Shown one piece after another: positions 58,228-64,000 of a stretch of DNA of 64,000 bases. The notes beneath the pieces were generated by a model, which made no database searches, was not told where the DNA came from, and saw only the letters and a list, made by a program, of their open reading frames with translations. Position 1 is the stretch's first letter, and each line of letters opens with the position of its first letter. This DNA is from Pantoea anthophila (GTDB lineage Bacteria; Pseudomonadota; Gammaproteobacteria; Enterobacterales; Enterobacteriaceae), in the NCBI RefSeq assembly GCF_006494375.1, contig NZ_VHIZ01000050.1, positions 186,001 to 250,000 of the forward strand, in the 5' to 3' direction. The translations under genes and the position numbers were made by a program.

Positions 58228-59901
58228 TTACTCGCCTTTAGCCGCTTTGAACGCTTCAGCCATCGCGTTAGAGAAGTTGCCTTCTTCCTGTTTGGTGTTA
58301 ACAGTGTTGATAGCTTCTTTCTCATCAGCCTGGTCTTTCGCACGAACAGACAGGCTTACGACACGGTTTTTACGATCAACGCCGGTGAACTTAGCTTCAA
58401 CGTCGTCGCCAACGTTCAGAACCAGAGTGGCGTCTTCAATGCGGTCCAGTGAAGCTTCAGAAGCGCGCAGGTAACCCTCAACGCCGTCTGCTAATTCAAC
58501 TGTAGCACCTTTAGCATCAACTGCAGTCACTTTACCGGTGACGATCGCACCTTTCTTGTTCAGAGTGATGTAGTTGTTGAACGGATCTTCTGCCAGCTGT
58601 TTAACGCCCAGAGAGATACGCTCGCGCTCTGCATCAACCTGCAGTACAACGGCAGCGATTTCGTCGCCTTTTTTGTACTCACGAACGGCTTCTTCGCCAG
58701 TCGCGTTCCAGGAGATGTCAGACAGGTGAACCAGACCGTCGATGCCGCCGTCCAGGCCGATGAAGATACCAAAGTCAGTGATTGACTTGATTTTACCTTC
58801 AACACGATCGCCTTTGTTGTGCGTCTCAGCGAACAGCTGCCATGGGTTAGATTTACACTGCTTCAGACCCAGGGAGATACGACGACGCTCTTCGTCGATG
58901 TCCAGAACCATAACTTCAACCACATCGCCTACGTTAACAACTTTAGACGGATGGATGTTTTTGTTGGTCCAGTCCATTTCAGAAACGTGTACCAGACCTT
59001 CAACGCCTTCTTCGATTTCCACGAAGCAGCCGTAGTCAGTCAGGTTGGTCACACGACCGGTCAGGCGGGTGCCTTCCGGATAGCGTTTAGCGATAGCAAC
59101 CCATGGATCTTCGCCCAGCTGCTTCAGACCCAGAGAAACACGGGTACGCTCGCGGTCGAACTTCAGCACCTTAACGGTGATTTCGTCGCCAACGTTAACG
59201 ATTTCGCTTGGATGCTTAACGCGCTTCCACGCCATATCAGTGATGTGCAGCAGGCCGTCAACGCCGCCCAGATCAACGAATGCACCGTAGTCAGTGAGGT
59301 TCTTAACGATACCTTTAACTTCCATGCCTTCCTGCAGGTTTTCCAGCAGCTGATCGCGCTCTGCGCTGTTTTCAGATTCGATAACGGCACGACGTGAAAC
59401 CACGACGTTGTTGCGTTTCTGATCCAGCTTGATTACTTTGAACTCAAGCTCTTTGCCTTCCAGGTGCAGCGTATCGCGCACCGGACGCACATCAACCAGT
59501 GAACCTGGCAGGAACGCACGGATACCGTTCAGCTCAACTGTGAAGCCGCCTTTAACTTTGCCGTTGATAACACCGGTAACAGTTTCAGCGTCTTCGTAAG
59601 CTTTCTCCAGCGTGATCCATGCTTCATGGCGCTTAGCTTTCTCACGGGACAGCAGGGTTTCACCGAAGCCGTCTTCCACTGCATCCAGAGCAACATCAAC
59701 TTCGTCGCCAACCTGGATTTCCAGTTCGCCGGCTGCGTTCTTGAACTGCTCTGCAGGGATTGCAGATTCAGATTTCAGACCCGCATCAACCAGAACGACA
59801 TCTTTGTCGATAGAAACGACGATGCCACGAACGATAGAACCCGGGCGGGTTTCGATTGTTTTTAAGGATTCTTCAAATAGTTGAGCAAAAGATTCAGTCA
59901 T
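58228..59901 (-). CDS. rpsA: 30S ribosomal protein S1
   Basis: mRNA-binding protein of the small subunit, essential for translation of most messages, 557 residues as in E. coli. Six S1 repeats lie in a row at about 20-85, 105-172, 190-260, 275-347, 362-435 and 449-518; the central four share [19 protein letters not shown] motifs, the first two bind the ribosome. E. coli S1 represses its own synthesis through the leader. The upstream gap to cmk is 108 bases. The 3' end leads to ihfB. Confidence 0.97.
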   Translation of the reverse strand: MTESFAQLFEESLKTIETRPGSIVRGIVVSIDKDVVLVDAGLKSESAIPAEQFKNAAGELEIQVGDEVDVALDAVEDGFGETLLSREKAKRHEAWITLEKAYEDAETVTGVINGKVKGGFTVELNGIRAFLPGSLVDVRPVRDTLHLEGKELEFKVIKLDQKRNNVVVSRRAVIESENSAERDQLLENLQEGMEVKGIVKNLTDYGAFVDLGGVDGLLHITDMAWKRVKHPSEIVNVGDEITVKVLKFDRERTRVSLGLKQLGEDPWVAIAKRYPEGTRLTGRVTNLTDYGCFVEIEEGVEGLVHVSEMDWTNKNIHPSKVVNVGDVVEVMVLDIDEERRRISLGLKQCKSNPWQLFAETHNKGDRVEGKIKSITDFGIFIGLDGGIDGLVHLSDISWNATGEEAVREYKKGDEIAAVVLQVDAERERISLGVKQLAEDPFNNYITLNKKGAIVTGKVTAVDAKGATVELADGVEGYLRASEASLDRIEDATLVLNVGDDVEAKFTGVDRKNRVVSLSVRAKDQADEKEAINTVNTKQEEGNFSNAMAEAFKAAKGE

Positions 59902-60009
59902 ATTGATAATCTTCAGGATTCTTCAATTTAACGTCCATCTGACTTCATGTCGGATGGGGTTGTTTCACATGCCCTGCACCGGATCCGTGGTACAGGGTTA
60001 TTAATTCAG

Positions 60010-60696
60010 TTAAGCCGGGATGCCCAGCTTTTCGCGGGCATAGTGTAGCGCTTTTTCAATGACCTGGTCGATAGACATCTCAGTCGAGTCTAATACCAGT
60101 GCATCGCCAGCGGCGACCAGAGGCGCAATTGCGCGGTTACGATCGCGGTCGTCGCGCTCTTTTATCTCGGCTAAAAGGCGGTCAAAGTTAACATTAAAGC
60201 CCTTTTCCTGCAACTGTAGCATACGGCGCCGGGCGCGCTCTTCCGGGCCGGCATCCAGGAAAATTTTCACTGGCGCATCAGGAAAAACCACGGTGCCCAT
60301 GTCCCGGCCATCCGCAATCAGACCCGGCATCTCGCGGAAACCACGCTGGCGGCGCAATAGTGCTTCGCGCACCCGGGGAAAGGCAGCGACACGGGAAGCG
60401 GTGTTGCTCACCTCCTGCGTACGGATCTCTCCGGTGACATCCTCCCCTTCCAGTATGACCTGCATTTCACCCTTTTGAGAGACAAAGCGCACATCAAGGT
60501 GTGCAGCAATCGGCACTAACGCCTCTTCCGATTCGATATCCACCTGATGATGCAATGCGGCTAACGCCAGCACGCGATAAATAGCACCGGAGTCCAGCAG
60601 ATGCCACTGCAGCGATTCTGCCATGGCTTTGCACAGGGTTCCTTTCCCCGCGCCACTTGGCCCATCGATAGTTATGACCGGGGCAGTTACTGTCAT
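60010..60696 (-). CDS. cmk: Cytidylate kinase
   Basis: Phosphorylates CMP and dCMP with ATP, 228 residues against 227. Walker A is GPSGAGKGT at 12-20; [22 protein letters not shown] is the conserved CMP-binding and LID region. GGAGGG precedes the ATG. cmk-rpsA order is conserved. In E. coli ycaL separates cmk from aroA; here only a 198-base gap does. Confidence 0.96.
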   Translation of the reverse strand: MTVTAPVITIDGPSGAGKGTLCKAMAESLQWHLLDSGAIYRVLALAALHHQVDIESEEALVPIAAHLDVRFVSQKGEMQVILEGEDVTGEIRTQEVSNTASRVAAFPRVREALLRRQRGFREMPGLIADGRDMGTVVFPDAPVKIFLDAGPEERARRRMLQLQEKGFNVNFDRLLAEIKERDDRDRNRAIAPLVAAGDALVLDSTEMSIDQVIEKALHYAREKLGIPA

Positions 60697-60856
60697 TATT
60701 CCCTCCTGTTGCTGCGTGCTTCATGGCCTGTCGGCCACCCTTAATGGTTAGCATTATACGCTGCATAGCCGTGCTTGGTTACCCTTTCGCACTGAGCGGC
60801 TGGGAAAATTTAGTCAAATAAGAGGATATCCGGGCGATTAAAGCCAGATTAAATCA

Positions 60857-60886
60857 GGGAAAATCCGGTGCGGGAACGCACCGGAG
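60857..60886 (-). terminator. Rho-independent terminator after aroA
   Basis: TCCGGTGCG (60864-60872) and CGCACCGGA (60877-60885) form a perfect 9-base stem with a GGAA loop. TTTTCCC follows on the minus strand. It lies 9 bases past the aroA stop. Confidence 0.8.
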
Positions 60887-60894
60887 AAGGTCTG

Positions 60895-62181
60895 TCAGGC
60901 GCGCAGGCTGATTTTCTCAAGCTGCACAAAATAGTCCGGGAAGGTTTTTGCCGTACAGCCTGGATCAAGAATGGTGACCGGCGTATCAGAGAGCGCCACC
61001 AGAGAAAAACACATCGCCATGCGGTGATCGTTATAGGTGCCAATATCCGCATGAATCAGTGTCGCTGGCGGCGTGATGCGGATGTAGTCATGGCCCTCTT
61101 CGACCTCTGCGCCCACTTTACGCAGTTCAGTGGCCATCGCGCTCAACCGGTCGGTCTCTTTTACCCGCCAGTTATAAATATTACGTAACTGCGTTGTCCC
61201 TTCTGCAAACAGTGCCGTGGTCGCAATGGTCATCGCCGCGTCCGGGATATGGTTCATATCCATGTCGATCGCCTGCAGTTTTCCGGCGGTGCAGGCAATA
61301 TAGTCATCACCCCACTCAATGCTCGCGCCCATCTTTTCCAGCACGTCAGCAAAACGGATGTCACCCTGCACGCTCTTACGTCCGATCCCGGTGACCCGAA
61401 CCGTTCCGCCTTTGATCGCGGCGGCGGCCAGGAAATAGGAGGCGGAAGAGGCGTCGCCTTCGACCAGGTAATCCCCTGGCGACTGATACTGCTGCGCACC
61501 TTTGATCAGGAAGCGTTGATAGTGCTGATTTTCAACGTCGACGCCAAAGCACTGCATCAGATTGAGCGTGATGTCGATGTAGGGTTTCGATACCAGATCG
61601 CCTTTAATGGTGATGCAGGTGTCCTGCTGAGCCAGCGGCGCAGTCATCAGTAGTGCGGTCAGGAACTGACTGGAGACGCTGCCATCCACACTGACGTCAC
61701 CGCCGGTAAATCCCCCGCGTAAACGCAGCGGCGGATAGTGTTCGTTTTCCAGATACTCAATGGTCGCCCCACCCTGACGAAGCGCATCCACCAGATGGCC
61801 GATTGGGCGCTCTTTCATGCGTGGTTCGCCGGTCAGTTCGACATCGTGCTGACCCAGGCAAAGTGCTGCTGCCAGCGGGCGCATTGCGGTTCCGGCATTA
61901 CCCAGAAACAGCGACAGCGGTTGTGCGGCATGCAGCGGGCCGCCATTCCCCGTCACTTCACACACGGTGCGATCGTCTGAAAGGGTATAGCTGACGCCCA
62001 GTGCGGTCAGCGCATTCAGCATGTGCTTTACATCATCGCTGTCGAGTAAATTGGTGAGTCGGGTGGTGCCTTTTGCCAGTGCAGCCAGCAGCAGTGCACG
62101 ATTGGAAACGCTCTTGGAGCCAGGCAGATTTACCGTGCCGTCGACGCGCGCAATCGGTTGAAGAGTCAGGGAGTCCTGCAT
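60895..62181 (-). CDS. aroA: 3-phosphoshikimate 1-carboxyvinyltransferase (EPSP synthase)
   Basis: Sixth step of the shikimate pathway: joins shikimate 3-phosphate and phosphoenolpyruvate. It is 428 residues against 427. The class I motifs are present: [31 protein letters not shown], and the Asp/Glu in the IPDAAM and KETDR regions. The ATG at 62181 was chosen over one 6 codons upstream for the family N-terminus [10 protein letters not shown]. It is the second gene of the serC-aroA operon, with a terminator-like hairpin in the gap. The class I sequence is of the glyphosate-sensitive type. Confidence 0.97.
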   Translation of the reverse strand: MQDSLTLQPIARVDGTVNLPGSKSVSNRALLLAALAKGTTRLTNLLDSDDVKHMLNALTALGVSYTLSDDRTVCEVTGNGGPLHAAQPLSLFLGNAGTAMRPLAAALCLGQHDVELTGEPRMKERPIGHLVDALRQGGATIEYLENEHYPPLRLRGGFTGGDVSVDGSVSSQFLTALLMTAPLAQQDTCITIKGDLVSKPYIDITLNLMQCFGVDVENQHYQRFLIKGAQQYQSPGDYLVEGDASSASYFLAAAAIKGGTVRVTGIGRKSVQGDIRFADVLEKMGASIEWGDDYIACTAGKLQAIDMDMNHIPDAAMTIATTALFAEGTTQLRNIYNWRVKETDRLSAMATELRKVGAEVEEGHDYIRITPPATLIHADIGTYNDHRMAMCFSLVALSDTPVTILDPGCTAKTFPDYFVQLEKISLRA

Positions 62182-62197
62182 GTGAAACGAAATCCTC

Positions 62198-62232
62198 AAA
62201 AAATACAGAGACCTCGTCGCAGGACGAGGTCT
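62198..62232 (-). terminator. Intercistronic terminator/attenuator between serC and aroA
   Basis: AGACCTCGTC (62209-62218) and GACGAGGTCT (62223-62232) form a perfect 10-base stem around GCAG. On the minus strand CTGTA and then six or more T follow. It lies between serC and aroA, where E. coli has a partial terminator that sets their ratio. Confidence 0.65.
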
Positions 62233-62263
62233 GGCATCAGCATCAGCGCTGATATCTTATCGG

Positions 62264-63349
62264 TTAGCCGTGACGGCGTTCAAAATCGACCATGAAATCA
62301 GTCAGGGCCTTAACACCTTCCAGCGGCATCGCATTATAAATAGAGGCGCGCATACCACCTACTACACGATGTCCTTTAAGCGCATGTAATCCATTCTTAA
62401 ATGACTCTTCCAGGAACAGCGCATCCAGTGAGGCATCGGCCAGCTGGAAAGGAATGTTCATCCGCGAGCGGTTTTCTGTCGCCACATCATTGCGATAGAA
62501 GTCGCTGCCATCAATCACACCGTAAAGCAGGTCAGATTTTGCCTGATTGATGCGATCAATTTCAGCTACACCGCCTTTCTCTTTCAGCCATTTAAACACC
62601 AGACCCGAAAGGTACCAGGCAAAAGTCGGTGGCGTGTTAAACATGGAGTCGTTATCGGCCAGAACTTTGTAATCGAGGATAGAGGGAACAGAGCTGTGTG
62701 CCTGACCCAGCAGATCTTCGCGTACGATGACCAGCGTCAAACCAGCCGGGCCCACATTCTTCTGCGCGCCGGCATAGATCACACCGTAACGGCTGACATC
62801 AATCGGACGTGAAAGAATGGTAGAGGAGAAGTCAGCGACAACGGTTTTGCTGCCAAAATCTGGCTGTTCATCAATAGCGATGCCGTCGATGGTCTCATTC
62901 GGACAGTAGTGCAGGTAAGCGGACGCTTCGCTGACGGCCCATTCGCGCATCGGCAGAATGGCACGTTTACCGTCACGGGTTGTTTTGACATCCAGCGTGC
63001 GCGGGGAGCAATACTTTTCCGCCTCTTTAATGGCACTGTGCGCCCAGTAACCGCCATCAACATAGTCGGCCGTTGTCGCGGACCCCAGCAGATTGCCCGG
63101 CACGGCAGCGAACTGCGCACGTGCGCCCCCATGACAGAATAAAACTTTGTAACCGGCCGGGATTTTTAGCAGATCACGGAAGTCCTGTTCGGCTTCCTCA
63201 GCCACCTGAATAAACTCTTTACTGCGGTGACTGATCTCCATTACAGAGGTACCCAGACCGCGCCAGTTCGTCAGTTCCTGTTCTGCACGACGGAGCACTT
63301 CTACCGGTAGCATCGCCGGGCCAGAGCTAAAATTATAAACCTGCGTCAT
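62264..63349 (-). CDS. serC: Phosphoserine aminotransferase
   Basis: PLP enzyme for serine synthesis (3-phosphohydroxypyruvate to phosphoserine), also used in pyridoxal phosphate synthesis, 361 residues against 362. The N-terminus [15 protein letters not shown] is the family hallmark; the PLP Lys is in [12 protein letters not shown], and GGARAQF binds the cofactor phosphate. GAGGGGA precedes the ATG. It heads serC-aroA. E. coli serC is controlled by Lrp and CRP; I could not pick out their sites here. Confidence 0.97.
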   Translation of the reverse strand: MTQVYNFSSGPAMLPVEVLRRAEQELTNWRGLGTSVMEISHRSKEFIQVAEEAEQDFRDLLKIPAGYKVLFCHGGARAQFAAVPGNLLGSATTADYVDGGYWAHSAIKEAEKYCSPRTLDVKTTRDGKRAILPMREWAVSEASAYLHYCPNETIDGIAIDEQPDFGSKTVVADFSSTILSRPIDVSRYGVIYAGAQKNVGPAGLTLVIVREDLLGQAHSSVPSILDYKVLADNDSMFNTPPTFAWYLSGLVFKWLKEKGGVAEIDRINQAKSDLLYGVIDGSDFYRNDVATENRSRMNIPFQLADASLDALFLEESFKNGLHALKGHRVVGGMRASIYNAMPLEGVKALTDFMVDFERRHG

Positions 63350-63663
63350 TTCCCCTCACCACTGTCATATCGAACGGTTATGAATAATCATCCGGTTTTA
63401 TCACTGCATTCTGATAGCTGCAATCATAAATCAGGAGGCGGTCACATTTTCTGACTCTGCCGCGCCGGATGTTATGTTACCAATGCAAACCTGCACGAAA
63501 TTTTGTGAGGCGTCGTTCAGCACGATAAAAGTGCGTCTGGCCGGTAAAGCGAAGTAATGGAAAACTACAGCGGTAAATTTATCCCGCCCTGATAGCGGTC
63601 TTCAGGCAAAATCCGTATCATGGCGCGCTTTACGCACCCTATGACAACTGAGAGAGCGGCACT
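63350..63663. other. Divergent gap between serC and ycaO
   Basis: 314 bases with no gene that I can support. In E. coli ycaP lies here; no trace of it is readable in any frame. It should hold the serC promoter leftwards and the ycaO promoter rightwards, but I found no clear -10/-35 pair. Confidence 0.6.
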
Positions 63664-64000
63664 ATGACGCAAACATTTATCCCGGGCAAAGATGCCGCAC
63701 TGGAAGACTCCATTGCGCGTTTCCAGAATAAGCTGCAGGATCTTGGCTTTAATATTGAAGAAGCTTCCTGGCTGAATCCTGTTCCCCATGTCTGGTCTGT
63801 GCATATTCGCGACCGCGATTGCCCGCTCTGTTTTACCAACGGCAAAGGCGCCAGTAAAAAAGCGGCGCTGGCCTCCGCGCTGGGCGAATATTTTGAGCGT
63901 CTCTCAACGAACTATTTCTTTGCTGACTTCTGGCTTGGAAAAAAGATCGCGAACGGCGATTTTGTTCACTATCCCAATGAAAAATGGTTTGCTGCCCCTG
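63664..64000 (+). CDS. ycaO: YcaO cyclodehydratase-family protein, N-terminal part
   Basis: The first 112 codons are in the window; the gene runs off the right edge. MTQTFIPGKDAALEDSIARFQNKL and GKGASKKAALASALGEYFERLSTNYFF are the N-terminus of the E. coli YcaO protein, an ATP-binding enzyme associated with beta-methylthiolation of ribosomal protein S12 by RimO. The Glu of the ATP/metal site in GEYFERL is present. It diverges from serC. Confidence 0.93.
   Translation, partial: MTQTFIPGKDAALEDSIARFQNKLQDLGFNIEEASWLNPVPHVWSVHIRDRDCPLCFTNGKGASKKAALASALGEYFERLSTNYFFADFWLGKKIANGDFVHYPNEKWFAAP

Noticed and set aside
1..64000. CRISPR array, insertion sequence, prophage or defence island
   Set aside because: No regularly spaced repeats, transposase, integrase or known defence domains were seen; the genes are conserved core functions apart from the flippase/glycosyltransferase pair.

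Overview
The window is a chromosomal segment of a gammaproteobacterium of the order Enterobacterales. Nearly every protein reads as a close relative of an Escherichia coli protein, and gene order follows the E. coli 20-22 min region (read here in reverse, mgsA to ycaO) with few changes. The GC-rich coding sequence, the OmpA and OmpF sequences, and the Rcs-type box beside polysaccharide genes suggest Pantoea or another member of the Erwiniaceae; the genus is an inference. I see no insertion sequence, prophage, CRISPR array, tRNA or rRNA gene.

Layout. 1-10.7 kb: the mgsA tail, helD, yccF-yccS, sxy, the LexA-controlled division inhibitor sulA, ompA, the Ter organiser matP, a Lon-like gene with a TTG start, and fabA behind a FabR/FadR-type operator. 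10.7-18.8 kb: the 55-codon rmf gene, then one transcription unit read leftwards, rlmL-uup-pqiA-pqiB-pqiC. 18.8-21.7 kb: ycbX, zapC, pyrD. 21.8-24.9 kb: the only clearly accessory patch, a Wzx-type flippase and a family 2 glycosyltransferase followed by about 740 bp without a gene but with an RcsAB-like box. In E. coli K-12 this position, between pyrD and ssuE, holds the elf fimbrial cluster. 24.9-29.2 kb: the sulfonate operon ssuEADCB. 29.2-38.4 kb: pepN, pncB, asnS, ompF (with an E. coli-like OmpR-controlled leader), aspC and ycbL. 38.4-41 kb: a peptidoglycan pair, the endopeptidase mepK (ycbK) and the L,D-transpeptidase ldtD. 41-48.5 kb: the overlapping cmoM-mukF-mukE-mukB operon. 48.5-63.3 kb: elyC, ycbJ, the envelope cluster ycaI-msbA-lpxK-ycaQ-ycaR-kdsB, ihfB, rpsA, cmk and the serC-aroA operon. 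The window ends inside ycaO.

Shared themes. Chromosome organisation and division: MatP, MukBEF, IHF-beta, ZapC and SulA. Envelope: OmpA, OmpF, the PqiABC lipid-transport system, MsbA/LpxK/KdsB for lipopolysaccharide, LdtD/MepK and ElyC. Sulfur scavenging: SsuEADCB. Amino-acid, nucleotide and cofactor synthesis: serC-aroA, aspC, pyrD, cmk and pncB. Compared with E. coli, ycaL is absent between cmk and aroA, and ycaP is absent between serC and ycaO.

I found no convincing undescribed multi-gene system. The patch most worth follow-up is the flippase/glycosyltransferase pair with its Rcs-like box. Comparisons with E. coli are from memory of the proteins, not from a database search.
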